Shown here: piece by piece, positions 44,664 to 54,250 of the stretch
How positions within the stretch are numbered: the first letter of the stretch is position 1
Layout: every line of letters begins with the position of its first letter
DNA from: Actinomyces naeslundii
GTDB taxonomy: Bacteria > Actinomycetota > Actinomycetes > Actinomycetales > Actinomycetaceae
Direction: 5' to 3'
DNA: 64,000 nucleotides
Assembly: GCF_001956585.1 (NCBI RefSeq)
Contig: NZ_MSRR01000023.1
Coordinates: 1-64,000, forward strand
Notes under the pieces: model-generated
The model's input: only the letters and a program-made list of their open reading frames with translations
The model's database searches: none
Told to the model about the DNA's origin: nothing
Program-made: the position numbers and the translations under genes

Positions 44664-44821
44664 TGTACGGCTTCATCTGGCGCCACCTGCCCGGGCCGGC
44701 CTGGCTCAGGGCCATCGAGGCGCTGATCCTCATCGCCGGGGTCGTCTACGTGCTCATGCAGTACGTCTTCCCCTGGGCCAACGCCACCTGGCACCTCTCC
44801 GGCAACGCCGACGTCGGCTGA
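44663..44821 (+). CDS. Small conserved membrane protein after sortase E
   Basis: This 52-residue protein starts MYGFIWRHLPGPAWLRAIE and has one span (about residues 20-42) ending near FPWANATW. The ATG overlaps the sortase stop (TGATG), so it is translated with sortase. Similar short proteins of MY.IWR.LPG type follow sortase E in other actinobacteria; the function is unknown. Confidence 0.75.
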   Translation: MYGFIWRHLPGPAWLRAIEALILIAGVVYVLMQYVFPWANATWHLSGNADVG

Positions 44822-44827
44822 CGCCCC

Positions 44828-45050
44828 TCAGGCCTCACGGGTCGCGACCGCCTGAGAGTGGTCGCGACCCGTTGCCGTGTGGAAGATGCTTCCTCCCAGC
44901 GCTCCGCCGTAGACCCGCAGATCGTGGAGGCATGACGACTCGAGCAGCAGCCCGAAGGCCTCGCCGAAGGTCTCGGCATTGAGGAGTGACCGCTGCGGGG
45001 TGAGCTGGAGTACTGCGGCGGCAATGGGGGGACAGGAATCCTGCCCCCCC
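44828..45050 (-). other. Possible gene remnant after the PEPCK gene
   Basis: On the minus strand a frame running to the stop at 44828 reads ETFGEAFGLLLESSCLHDLR and continues with codon use typical of this genome. It has no good start codon; GTG near 45051 lies in the PEPCK terminator hairpin. I do not recognise the protein. It may be the broken end of a lost gene, or chance. Confidence 0.3.
44837..44872 (+). terminator. Terminator-like hairpin after the sortase operon
   Basis: A 13-bp perfect stem (44837-44849 with 44860-44872) with a 10-base loop, 15 bases after the stop of the small membrane gene. Confidence 0.7.
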
Positions 45051-45051
45051 A
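45025..45051 (-). terminator. Terminator-like hairpin after the PPi-PEPCK gene
   Basis: A 12-bp stem with one mismatch (TGGGGGG run with CCCCCCCA) and a short loop, 36 bases beyond the PEPCK stop. Confidence 0.6.
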
Positions 45052-45087
45052 CGCGTGGAAGCTCCCAGTCAGCAGGGGAGCGTCGGC

Positions 45088-48000
45088 TCAGGCCAATGAG
45101 GGCTGGAGACCGAGCGTGCCCACGAGGTGCTCGCGGTAGGCCGGAGAGCTGACCTTGTCCAGCCAGGCGCGAGCCTCGGCCAGGCGGCCCTCGATGCCCA
45201 GGCGCTCGATGACCTCCTCGTTGTTCTCCGCGGTGTAGAAGCGGGTGAGGTCCTCGATGGCCTGTTGGGCCTGGTGGGAGTCGCGGGCGACCTTGGCGTC
45301 CAGACGCTCCGCGTACCACGACGAGCTCAGGATGTTCTCGCGCTCGAACAGGGCGCGGAACTCCGGGCTCGTCAGGTCCCAGCCCTCGCGGGAGGTGCCG
45401 TCGATCATGATCTCCAGCAGGGCCCGCAGCGGCGGCACGGCCCACTCGATGGAGCCGTCGGCCCGGTAGTGCTCGGCCACCACCTTGTGGGTGGTGACGA
45501 TGATGTCCACCGAGTCGGCGAAGACCTCCTCGTCCTGCAGCTCGGGACGCAGCATCTCCTCGGTGAAGACGACGTCCGGGTGAAGGAAGATCCGTCCGAA
45601 GAAGGTCGAGGCGAAGGCCTGGTTCATGCGGTAGCCCAGGCGCGAGGCCTGAACGGTGCGGCCCTTGTACTCGAAGTCCTCGATGCGCTCGAGGTAGCCG
45701 TCCTCGATGAGGTTGTGGGCGTCTCGCTCCTCAGCGCTCATGCGGGAGAAGATCTCCGGGATGAGCAGCGAGATGTCGTGAGCCACCTGGACCTTCGGAC
45801 CGATGTAGCCGGCCGAGGACAGCCAGCCGTCGTAGCCACTGAGGGCGTAGGACAGCAGGGCTGCGTTGAGGTCGTAGATCGCGGGCAGCGCGTTGAACGG
45901 GGACTTGGTCAGCGCCCCCTCGCTGCCGGCGCCCGTCGTCGAGGGGGACTTGCCGGTCATGGAGGAGATGAACTCCATGAACAGCTCCGGCAGCTCCATG
46001 TAGTGCAGCGGGTTGTAGGCGCACAGCGGCGGAACCCCGTCCTCGGGCGGGTTGTTGCGGCGTCCGGCGGCGACGACGTCGACGCTGTGGCACAGCGGCT
46101 CGGTCAGCGGCACGTCGCGGAAGAGGTGGTTGGTGAGGTCCGCCAGCGCCACATCCTTCGGGTTGGCGATGTCGGGGCGCACCTGGAGGTAACGGGGGTT
46201 CTTGGTGGGGGCCCCGTTGACCAGGCGCGGGTTGGCCGTGGAGACCCAGTAGGTCTCCTCGGCGGGATCCTCGGCCTCGGGCAGGGCGGCGGCACGGGCT
46301 ACGAGGTCCTGCATGGGCTGAGTGAAGCGGGACAGACCGGGGGCGTCGGCGGCCATCGCCCGGGCGTCGGCGGGCGTGAGCGGCTGGAAGTTCGAGATGA
46401 ACAGGTCCGCCTGCGCATCCGACATGTCCGACTCGGTCTGCTTGTCGTAGCCGCGCACGATCGCGTCGTCGGGCCGCTGGAAGAGCAAGGACTCGCAGTT
46501 GGTGACGAACTTGCGCGACAGCTCCGCGTCCGGGGTGGAGACCAGGCCGCCGGGAACCACGATCGAGGAGGTGATGTCGTCCTCGGTCTGGACCTTGGCG
46601 GCGGGGGAGAAGTCCGGACGCAGGGACAGCAGGCGCCAGGCGCCGTCGTCCTCGAAGCCCACGCGCAGCATGTTGACCTTGATGACCTCACCGTCCAGGC
46701 GCAGGGAGTTGCCCTTGCGGCCGTTGATGATGCCCACGGAGAAGTGGCTGCGCCAGTCCTGGCCCCAGCTGGGCTGGTAGAAGCGCTTGACGGTGAAGAT
46801 GAGCTCCTTGATGTGGGCCGGGATAGACTCCAGGAAGGCGTTGTATTCGTCGGTGTACATCGACGACGGCGTCAGCAGCTTGATGACGCTTCCCAGCGAG
46901 CGGCGCTCGGAGAGGATCGAGCGGTGGTTGTCGCTCTTGTTGGCCGGGTCGACGAAGCGGTCGGCGTAGTTGCCGTCGAGGATGCTCTGGACGGTGTCGA
47001 AGTCCTCGTCGACGTCGCCGACGTAGGCCTCACCGAAGACGAAGGCGTCCAGGAGGGACTTGGAGATCTCCGACTTGCCGCCGCCGGAGACGGTGGCCGG
47101 CTTGTGGGCCTGCGTGGACCAGGGGGCGGTGCCCACCAGGTGCCACTGGGTGGCGTCGCCCTCGCGGTGCTTGGCGTGGACCCGATAGCCGTTGGGGGCC
47201 ACGTAGGTGTTGCTCACCAGCAACGGGATCGAGGCCTCCTGACCGTCGGGGCCGGTCCAGGTGATCGTCTGGCTGCGCATCGAGTAGTGGGCGCCGGCGG
47301 GAACCAGGACCACGGTTGGGTCGTCGATGGCGACGGCGGAGCCGTCCTCGCGCCGCTCGAAGCGGCCGGGGTTGCGCTCGACGACGTGCTCGAGGGTCAG
47401 GCCCTCGGGCGTGTGGGTGTCGGTGTACTCCTGGCTCATGTTGTAACGCGGGTAGGCGACGGCGCCGCCGGCGTGCTCCTCCTCCACGCAGCCGAAGAGG
47501 TTGGCCGAGTACCCGATCTGGGTCTTGACCTCCTTCTTGCAGTAGCCGAAGTAGTTGTCCGCGATGATGGTGACGATGACGCCGCGCTCGTCGCGGGCCA
47601 CGCACTTGAAGGCCTTGCCGCCGTTGTAGAGCTCGGCCTCGTCCTTCCAGCACTGGCCATCGCGGCGCTGGCGCTCAGTGGCCTCCTCCCAGGAGGGCAG
47701 GCCCAGCTCCTTCTTGGTCAGGGTGGTCAGGTGCGGGGCGAGAATGACGCAGCCGGTGTGGCCGGTCCAGGACTCCGGGGCCAGGGAGGAGTCGTTCTCC
47801 GGCAGGTAGGGGTCGCCGCCGTTGCCGAAGATGCCCTCGACGAAGTCCAGGTTGGAGACCAGACCGCCGGGGGCGATGAAGCGGATCTCCATGGAGCGCT
47901 CGGCGGAGAAGCCGGGGACCTCGGGCACGACGACGGGGCGCAGCAGCAGGGACACGAAGCAGCGCGCCGGGTCCTCCTGCCGGGAGGCCCAGGGCAGGGT

Positions 48001-48504
48001 CAGTAGGTCCTCGGGGGCCTCGACGGCGTGGGCCAGCAGGCGGGCGAAGACGTCGCGTGGGACGGCGATCTTGTCATCTGGGATCGGCAGGCCGCCCTCG
48101 GCGACGTGGAAGACGCCGGCAGTGGTACGGCGGTCGTTGCGGGGGTTGTGCAGGACACCGCCGAGCACCTGGTAGCTCTCGACGTAGTCGGAGGTGAAGC
48201 TGGTGGAGTCCGCCGGCAGGGACAGGGCCCGCGCCAGGCCGGGCTGGTCCAGGACGAAGGTCGAGCGGGGCAGCTTCGGGGTGGCGGCCGCGCCCTCCAG
48301 GTAGGAGTCGAGGAAGGTCTGGATGCGCTGGTCAGCGGCACAGGGGCGGTGGGCCAACCGGCGGGAGAGCTCGCGCTGGCGTGCCAGGATCGGGGACATG
48401 AGACGGTCCGCCTCACTCTGTTTGACCGGTGCCGGGGCGGAGAGCCCCAGCAGCTCCAAACGCAGGGCGATGGCGGAAGTAGTGGCCGCGTCTGTAGTTG
48501 TCAT
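45088..48504 (-). CDS. Pyrophosphate-dependent phosphoenolpyruvate carboxykinase (PPi-PEPCK)
   Basis: The very large 1,138-residue protein matches in length and composition the PPi-type PEPCK known from Propionibacterium, Entamoeba and Actinomyces. That enzyme makes oxaloacetate and pyrophosphate from PEP, CO2 and phosphate, or runs in reverse. SGGGKSEISKSLLDAF (about residues 470-485) resembles the P-loop region of other PEPCKs. The gene is one long frame with typical codon use. The neighbouring Dcu-type transporter fits succinate production. I identify it by memory of the family's length and motifs, so the call should be checked by alignment. Confidence 0.75.
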   Translation of the reverse strand: MTTTDAATTSAIALRLELLGLSAPAPVKQSEADRLMSPILARQRELSRRLAHRPCAADQRIQTFLDSYLEGAAATPKLPRSTFVLDQPGLARALSLPADSTSFTSDYVESYQVLGGVLHNPRNDRRTTAGVFHVAEGGLPIPDDKIAVPRDVFARLLAHAVEAPEDLLTLPWASRQEDPARCFVSLLLRPVVVPEVPGFSAERSMEIRFIAPGGLVSNLDFVEGIFGNGGDPYLPENDSSLAPESWTGHTGCVILAPHLTTLTKKELGLPSWEEATERQRRDGQCWKDEAELYNGGKAFKCVARDERGVIVTIIADNYFGYCKKEVKTQIGYSANLFGCVEEEHAGGAVAYPRYNMSQEYTDTHTPEGLTLEHVVERNPGRFERREDGSAVAIDDPTVVLVPAGAHYSMRSQTITWTGPDGQEASIPLLVSNTYVAPNGYRVHAKHREGDATQWHLVGTAPWSTQAHKPATVSGGGKSEISKSLLDAFVFGEAYVGDVDEDFDTVQSILDGNYADRFVDPANKSDNHRSILSERRSLGSVIKLLTPSSMYTDEYNAFLESIPAHIKELIFTVKRFYQPSWGQDWRSHFSVGIINGRKGNSLRLDGEVIKVNMLRVGFEDDGAWRLLSLRPDFSPAAKVQTEDDITSSIVVPGGLVSTPDAELSRKFVTNCESLLFQRPDDAIVRGYDKQTESDMSDAQADLFISNFQPLTPADARAMAADAPGLSRFTQPMQDLVARAAALPEAEDPAEETYWVSTANPRLVNGAPTKNPRYLQVRPDIANPKDVALADLTNHLFRDVPLTEPLCHSVDVVAAGRRNNPPEDGVPPLCAYNPLHYMELPELFMEFISSMTGKSPSTTGAGSEGALTKSPFNALPAIYDLNAALLSYALSGYDGWLSSAGYIGPKVQVAHDISLLIPEIFSRMSAEERDAHNLIEDGYLERIEDFEYKGRTVQASRLGYRMNQAFASTFFGRIFLHPDVVFTEEMLRPELQDEEVFADSVDIIVTTHKVVAEHYRADGSIEWAVPPLRALLEIMIDGTSREGWDLTSPEFRALFERENILSSSWYAERLDAKVARDSHQAQQAIEDLTRFYTAENNEEVIERLGIEGRLAEARAWLDKVSSPAYREHLVGTLGLQPSLA

Positions 48505-48639
48505 GGCACGAGCCTAGACAGACCAGATGACACGCTCCTGTTACGTTCTGCCCAGAAGGACGGCTTGAGCAGTGTGGTTGACGTCGCACCTGCCTACCGG
48601 TCGTACCTCACCCCCGCCCCGGCCGGCAGGAGACCGGGC

Positions 48640-50016
48640 TCATGACAGGAGCAGCTGGGCCAGTCCGGAGCCCACGAGGCAGGAGGTGACGACTCCGATG
48701 AGTCCGGGGACCAGGAAGGAGTGGTTGATGACGTACTTGCCGATGTGGGTGGTGCCGGTGGGATCGAAGCCGATCGCCGCGAGATCCGAGGGGTATGTGG
48801 GCAGGATGAAGTACCCGTAGGAGGCGCCGATGAACCCGACGACGACGACCGGACTCACCCCGAGTGACAGGGCCATCGGGGCAACGATGAGCAGGCCGGC
48901 CGCCTGAGAGTTCACCAGCTTGCCGATGATGAACAAGACGATGGCGTACATCCACACGTGGTTCGCCAGCACGCCGGCCAGTCCGTGCTCCAGGTCCTCC
49001 AGGTGTGCGTGGACGACCGTCTCGGTCATCCAGGCGACCCCGAAGATGGAGAACATGGCGGTGGCTCCGGCCTTGAACACGGCGGTGGAGGCGATCTTGC
49101 CGGCCTGCACCTTGCAGGTCAGCAGGATGAGTGCCCCGGCGGCGAGCATGACCATCTGAATGACGAGGTTCATGCTCAGGTGCTCCAGCTCGCCGTTGTC
49201 GCCGGTGGGGAACTCGGGACGCAGTACGTCGAAGGCGCCCAGGACGACGACGGCGATGATGGCTGCCAGGAAGATCCCAGTGGCGCGGTAGGCCTCGGGT
49301 GAGAACACCTTCCCGATAAGGGTCTCGGAGCTGGAGTGGACGGCGGCGCGGAACTCCGGATCCTCCAGGCGCTTCTGGTACGCCTCGTCCTGGTCCAGGT
49401 CCTTGCCGCGACGCATCGACCACAGGGCGGCCAGGAGTACTCCGCACAGGGACGCCGGGATGGAGATCGCCAGGATCTGGAGGACCGACCAGTGCCGGTC
49501 GGTGTTCTTGGCGATGATGGAGACCACGGAGACCGTGGCCACGGAGACCGGTGAGGCGGTGATCCCCATCTGGGCGGCGACTGAGGAGGCGGCCATGGGG
49601 CGCTCGGGTCGGATGTCCTTCTTGATGGCGATGTCCGCAATGATCGGAAGCATCGTGTAGACGACGTGCCCGGTTCCGCACAGCACGGTGAGGAGCCAGG
49701 TGACGCATGGGCCGAGAATGGTGATCTGCTCGGGATGTCGACGCAGGACTCGTTCGGCCATCTGCATCATGACGTCCAGTCCCCCGGACTGCTGGAGAGT
49801 GGCTGCGCACCCGATGACGGCCAGGATGGTGAGGATGACATCGACCGGAGCCTCACCCGGCTCCAGACGGAAGCCGAAGACGAGAACCAGTAGGCCGATT
49901 CCCGCAATGAGGCCGAGGGCGATCCCGCCCTTCTTCGCCCCGACGATGAGGCAGGTGAGGATGATGCCGACTTGAAGGATGATGCTGAGGGTCTGGAGGG
50001 CTGAACTGGCGTCCAC
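48640..50016 (-). CDS. Anaerobic C4-dicarboxylate transporter (Dcu family)
   Basis: The 458-residue membrane protein has about ten to twelve spans with the Dcu signatures: GIGLLVLVFGFRLEPGEAPVDVILTI near the start, CGTGHVVYTMLPIIADIAIKKDIRPERPMA near residue 115 and FILPTYPSDLAAIGFDPTGTTHIG near residue 405. DcuA/DcuB proteins exchange fumarate, malate, aspartate and succinate. GTG 50016 follows GGGAG by seven bases. It lies just upstream of PPi-PEPCK on the same strand, with 135 bases between. Confidence 0.9.
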   Translation of the reverse strand: MDASSALQTLSIILQVGIILTCLIVGAKKGGIALGLIAGIGLLVLVFGFRLEPGEAPVDVILTILAVIGCAATLQQSGGLDVMMQMAERVLRRHPEQITILGPCVTWLLTVLCGTGHVVYTMLPIIADIAIKKDIRPERPMAASSVAAQMGITASPVSVATVSVVSIIAKNTDRHWSVLQILAISIPASLCGVLLAALWSMRRGKDLDQDEAYQKRLEDPEFRAAVHSSSETLIGKVFSPEAYRATGIFLAAIIAVVVLGAFDVLRPEFPTGDNGELEHLSMNLVIQMVMLAAGALILLTCKVQAGKIASTAVFKAGATAMFSIFGVAWMTETVVHAHLEDLEHGLAGVLANHVWMYAIVLFIIGKLVNSQAAGLLIVAPMALSLGVSPVVVVGFIGASYGYFILPTYPSDLAAIGFDPTGTTHIGKYVINHSFLVPGLIGVVTSCLVGSGLAQLLLS

Positions 50017-50567
50017 GGTGGAACTCCCTCATGAGCAGGGCGGACGGGAGCCGGGGCTCCTCGGGCAGACCGAGGAGCCAGGGTGAGGAACTGACAGGTT
50101 GTCAGCACTGTGTCCAGTGTCTCATTCATTGTGCGGGACTATTGTCCCGATCGGTAATATCCGATGACATCGGACGGTGGTGCTGTCTGGGCGCGAACTC
50201 ACATTCTGGTTTTGCCGCGAAATGTTTACGGTTCGCAAAGCGCATGAGCGCGCTGGTCAGGGCCAATCAGGTGGAGTTAAGATAACGTTCGGTGGCGGCT
50301 TCCATGGCCGGTTCCCAGGCCTGCATCGCTACCGCCACTCCCCTCTGTTCCCCCATACTGGTCCGCAGTCGATGCCCGATGCGGCTTGTCCGCAGCGATC
50401 GCGTCCGATCGCCGTCGACAGTCATACAGGACTGTGACTGATACCCGAGTCGGCATCGACCGCCAATATCGGTCATGATGGAGTCCTGACCGCAACCGGA
50501 GCGTTATCCCCCGCGCCGTCGCGGTATCCAGTCACCTTCTATGACAGTCAACCGAAACGAGGAGCGC
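50017..50567. other. dcuB-PBP intergenic region
   Basis: This 551-bp gap has no convincing gene and contains the divergent promoters of dcu and the PBP gene. GGGACTATTGTCCC at 50135-50148 is a small palindrome of unknown use. An AT-richer stretch lies around 50205-50240. I see no other structure. Confidence 0.55.
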
Positions 50568-52997
50568 GTGGCAGAAGGCACGAACTGGGGCGGACCCAGC
50601 CGCCCCGTCGGCAAGAAGCTGTCCCAGAGGGCCAGCGCCGGTCGGCAGGTCCAGGGCAAGGCCTCGGGGCCTGGCAAGAAGTCCGGAAAGGGACGCAGGC
50701 CCTCGAAGGCCGAGCGATCTCAGGACGCCGCCTCGGGGCGCAAGCGCCGTTTCTTCAACTACCCTCGCGCCGGTAAGGGCAAGATCCATCGCTGGATCCC
50801 CAGCTGGCGGTTCGTCCTGGGCACCTTCCTGCTGGGGGTGCTCAGCATGGTGGGCGCCTTCATGTGGGCCTACAACACGATCAAGGTTCCCAACCCCAGC
50901 GAGTTCGCGCTCGCGCAGAGCAGCACGGTGTACTACGCCGACGGCTCGACGGAGATGGGTAAGTTCGCCGAGATCAATCGTGAGTCCGTGGACGCCTCCA
51001 CCCTGCCGGACTACGTGGGCAACTCGGTCGTGGCCTCCGAGGACCGCACCTTCTACTCCAACAAGGGAGTCGATCCCAAGGGCATTGCCCGTGCTCTGGT
51101 GAACAACCTGCGCGGAGGCGACACCCAGGGAGCATCAACGCTGACGCAGCAGTACGTGAAGAACTACTACGTCGACACGACGAGCTCCTACAGCGGCAAG
51201 TTCAAGCAGGCCATCATGGCCATCAAGATCGACCGGGAGAAGCCCAAGAAGGCGATTCTGGGGGACTACCTCAACACGGTCTACTTCGGTCGCGGTGCCT
51301 ACGGTATCGAGGCTGCCTCGAAGTCCTTCTTCGGCAAGCCCGCCAAGGACCTCAGCCCGTCTGAGGCCGCGCTTCTGGCGGGAATCCTGCCATCGCCCAG
51401 CGCCTGGGACCCGGCCGAGAACCCGGATAAGGCCCAGGAGCGGTGGGGTCGAGTCCTGCAGTTCATGGCCGACGACGGCTACATCACCTCCGAGCAGTAC
51501 AACACCGCCAAGCAGGCGGGCATGCCGAAGACTCAAGAGTCCCAGACCAAGCAGGTCTACGCCGGAACCAACGGCTACCTGCTCCAGATGGTGCGCGCCG
51601 AGCTGCAGAGCAAGGCCAAGCTCACGCCCGAGCAGGTCGATACGGGTGGTTTCAAGATCATCACCACGATCAACCCGAAGGACCAGGAGGCCGCCGTCAA
51701 CGCGGTCAACTCCCTGCCTCCGGGAGCCTCACCCAACCTGCGCAAGGCGCTGGTGTCCATCGATCCCAAGACGGGGGGTCTGCTGGCGCTCTACGGGGGC
51801 GAGGACTATCTGACCAGCCAGGTCAACACCTCTACTGACGCCATCGCCCAGGCCGGCTCCACCTTCAAGCCCTTCGCGCTGGTGGCAGCCCTGGAGAACG
51901 GGTGGTCCTTGGGCAGTGGTTATCCGGCTACCTCGCCAATGACCATTGAGGGGCACGAGTTCCAGAACTTCAAGAACGTCTCACTGAAGTGGGCCAGCCT
52001 GACTCAGGCCACGGAGCAGTCGCTCAACACTCCCTACCTTCAGCTCAATCAGGAGCTCATGAATGCCGATGACATCGAGGAGGGGGTCACGGCGAAGGTG
52101 GCGAACCGCGCCGGCTACCCGGAGCAGACCGAGGGGCTGAAGACCCCGGAGCAGCGGACTCTCATCCAGAACGTCCTCGGGTCGGCCTCGCCGCACACGA
52201 TCGACATCGCCTCGGCCTACTCCACCTTCGCCGCGCAGGGCATCAGGCGTGACACCCACATCGTGGCCTCCTTGAAGAACCCCGATGGCACGGACCGTTA
52301 CAAGGCGGACACCGCTGGTCATCGGGAGTTCGAAGAGGACGTCATGGCGGACACGACCTACGCCCTCCAGCAGGTCGTCTCCGGCGCGAACGGCAGCGCG
52401 GACAAGGTGGCCGCCCAGATGGATCGCCCGGTCGCCGCCAAGACCGGGTCGTCGTCGGACAACAAGTCCGCCCAGTTCGTGGGCTTCACGCCGCAGGTGG
52501 TCACCGCGGTGACCCTCTACCAGACTGGTACTGACGGCTCCGAGGAGTCGATCGAGCCCTGGGGCGACTACGAGGAGATCACCGGTTCGACCTACCCCGC
52601 CGACATCTTCATCAACTACATGAAGGTCGCCCACGAGGGTCTCGAGGTCGAGGACTTCCCGGAGCCGGCCGACATCCCGGCCACCCGTGGCGGAACGGTT
52701 CCTGAGACCGCCAACCCCACTGGCGAGCCGGAGGAGGAGGCGACTGCGACCCCCACCGCCCAACCGGAGGCGACGCAGGCTCCCACCGCCGCGCCCACAC
52801 CCGAGGCGACTCAGCAGGGTACGCCGCAGCCTGAGCGGCAACAGACCAAGGTACCTGAGGCCACAAGTGACTCTGGCGGCGATGGTGGAAACCAAGGCGG
52901 CGATGCCGGCGGCAACGGTGGAGACCAAGGCGGTAACGGCGGCAACGGTGGAAACCAGGGCGGCGGCCAAGGCGGGGGCCAGGGCGGCGTCGGCTAG
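50568..52997 (+). CDS. Class A penicillin-binding protein (transglycosylase/transpeptidase)
   Basis: This bifunctional cell-wall synthase has a cytoplasmic Lys-rich start (residues 1-75), one span (about residues 80-100), a glycosyltransferase domain with VASEDRTFYSNKGVD (catalytic Glu about E158) and TLTQQYVKN, and a transpeptidase domain with S431-T-F-K434, SLN and KTGSS (K625). The Gly/Asn/Gln-rich tail of ~130 residues is low complexity. The family motif EDRxFxxHxG is EDRTFYSNKGV here. GTG 50568 follows GAGG; ATG 50541 lacks a ribosome site. The strong hairpin at 53046-53091 ends it. Confidence 0.92.
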   Translation: MAEGTNWGGPSRPVGKKLSQRASAGRQVQGKASGPGKKSGKGRRPSKAERSQDAASGRKRRFFNYPRAGKGKIHRWIPSWRFVLGTFLLGVLSMVGAFMWAYNTIKVPNPSEFALAQSSTVYYADGSTEMGKFAEINRESVDASTLPDYVGNSVVASEDRTFYSNKGVDPKGIARALVNNLRGGDTQGASTLTQQYVKNYYVDTTSSYSGKFKQAIMAIKIDREKPKKAILGDYLNTVYFGRGAYGIEAASKSFFGKPAKDLSPSEAALLAGILPSPSAWDPAENPDKAQERWGRVLQFMADDGYITSEQYNTAKQAGMPKTQESQTKQVYAGTNGYLLQMVRAELQSKAKLTPEQVDTGGFKIITTINPKDQEAAVNAVNSLPPGASPNLRKALVSIDPKTGGLLALYGGEDYLTSQVNTSTDAIAQAGSTFKPFALVAALENGWSLGSGYPATSPMTIEGHEFQNFKNVSLKWASLTQATEQSLNTPYLQLNQELMNADDIEEGVTAKVANRAGYPEQTEGLKTPEQRTLIQNVLGSASPHTIDIASAYSTFAAQGIRRDTHIVASLKNPDGTDRYKADTAGHREFEEDVMADTTYALQQVVSGANGSADKVAAQMDRPVAAKTGSSSDNKSAQFVGFTPQVVTAVTLYQTGTDGSEESIEPWGDYEEITGSTYPADIFINYMKVAHEGLEVEDFPEPADIPATRGGTVPETANPTGEPEEEATATPTAQPEATQAPTAAPTPEATQQGTPQPERQQTKVPEATSDSGGDGGNQGGDAGGNGGDQGGNGGNGGNQGGGQGGGQGGVG

Positions 52998-53045
52998 CGC
53001 CACTAGTCCACGGCGAATGAGCACCCGCTTGCCGATAGGTGCCTG

Positions 53046-53091
53046 ACGGTGGGCCGACGACGTGTTGCATGGCACGTCGTCGGCCCACCGT
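53046..53091 (+). terminator. Terminator after the PBP gene
   Basis: A 19-bp perfect stem (53046-53064 with 53073-53091), the longest in the window, with an 8-base loop, 48 bases past the stop. Confidence 0.9.
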
Positions 53092-53249
53092 CTCGGCTTT
53101 CAGGGCCGCCCGGTTGTCCGGTAATGTGGCGAACTGGCTGCGTCGTCGGGCGGATGAACCTGTTTCCGCCAGATGGTGCGCCGCACGCATCACCCTCCTG
53201 TCACGGAAGGACCGTGACCGCCACAGACCAGAGGAGGTGGGTACCAAGC

Positions 53250-53537
53250 ATGCGTCACTACGAGATCATGATCATCCTCGACCCCGAGACGGACGAGCGC
53301 ACCGCCAGCGCGACGCTCGAGAAGCTGCTGCAGGTCGTTCCCAGCAACGGGGGCACCGTGGACAAGGTCGACATCTGGGGCAAGCGCCGGCTGGCCTACG
53401 ACATCAAGAAGAAGTCCGAGGGCTTCTACGCCGTCGTGGACATGACCACCACGCCCGAGATCGCCCAGGAGCTCGACCGTCAGCTCGGTCTCAACGAGAC
53501 CGTTCTGCGCACCAAGCTGCTGCGTCCCGAGGCCTGA
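53250..53537 (+). CDS. rpsF: Ribosomal protein bS6
   Basis: The 95-residue protein begins [18 protein letters not shown] and ends [10 protein letters not shown], as usual for bS6, which pairs with bS18 on the small subunit. The ATG follows GAGGAGGTGG. It starts the rpsF-ssb-rpsR-rplI operon. Confidence 0.96.
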   Translation: MRHYEIMIILDPETDERTASATLEKLLQVVPSNGGTVDKVDIWGKRRLAYDIKKKSEGFYAVVDMTTTPEIAQELDRQLGLNETVLRTKLLRPEA

Positions 53538-53564
53538 GCCTCTACCGGGAACGGAGACAACGCC

Positions 53565-54164
53565 ATGGCCGGAGACACCATCATCACCATCGTCGGGAAC
53601 CTCACCGCGGACCCCGAGATGCGCTTCACGCCCTCCGGGGCAGCGGTGGCCTCCTTCACCGTCGCCTCCACGCCGCGCACCTTCGACCGCCAGGCCGGCG
53701 AGTGGAAGGACGGGGAGACCCTGTTCATGCGCTGCTCGATCTGGCGCGACGCCGCGGAGAACGTGGCCGAGTCGCTGACCAAGGGCACACGCGTCATCGT
53801 CCAGGGCCGACTGGTCCAGCGCTCCTTCACCACCCGTGAAGGCGAGAACCGCACGGTGGTGGAGATGCAGGTCGATGAGATCGGCCCCTCACTGCGCTAC
53901 GCCAAGGCCCAGGTCACCCGCCAGCCCCGCGGGGGTGGCCAGGGAGGCTTCGGCGGAGGTCAGGGCGGTCCCCAGGGCGGCGGCTTCGGCAACCAGAACC
54001 AGGGCGGATACAACCAGGGCGGTCCCCAGCAGGGCGGCTACAACGGCGGTGGCGGCTTCGGCGGCCAGGGCCAGTCCGGGTACAACGCCCCTGCCGGCGG
54101 CGCCGCGGACGACCCGTGGGCCACGGGCGGCTCCACCTCCTTCGGTGACGAGCCCCCGTTCTGA
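53565..54164 (+). CDS. ssb: Single-stranded DNA-binding protein
   Basis: The 199-residue protein has an OB-fold (about residues 1-115; [29 protein letters not shown], then [18 protein letters not shown]), a Gly/Gln-rich flexible linker and the acidic tip DEPPF that docks partner proteins. It follows rpsF and precedes rpsR, as in most bacteria. Confidence 0.97.
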   Translation: MAGDTIITIVGNLTADPEMRFTPSGAAVASFTVASTPRTFDRQAGEWKDGETLFMRCSIWRDAAENVAESLTKGTRVIVQGRLVQRSFTTREGENRTVVEMQVDEIGPSLRYAKAQVTRQPRGGGQGGFGGGQGGPQGGGFGNQNQGGYNQGGPQQGGYNGGGGFGGQGQSGYNAPAGGAADDPWATGGSTSFGDEPPF

Positions 54165-54250
54165 AGCCGCGACGTCGTCGACCCGTTCCCTCAACCACAA
54201 TACTTTTCATCTCGTAGAGCGCCCAGGCGCTCAGACCAAGGAGTACCACC

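Noticed and set aside
45127-48006. A 959-residue plus-strand frame opposite the PPi-PEPCK gene
   Set aside because: Its composition (Val, Gly, Arg, Leu and Asp only) is that of an antisense frame, and the minus-strand protein matches a known family by length and motifs.
50135-50148. GGGACTATTGTCCC palindrome as a Rex or FNR site before dcu
   Set aside because: It does not match either consensus (Rex TTGTGAA-N4-TTCACAA; FNR TTGAT-N4-ATCAA).
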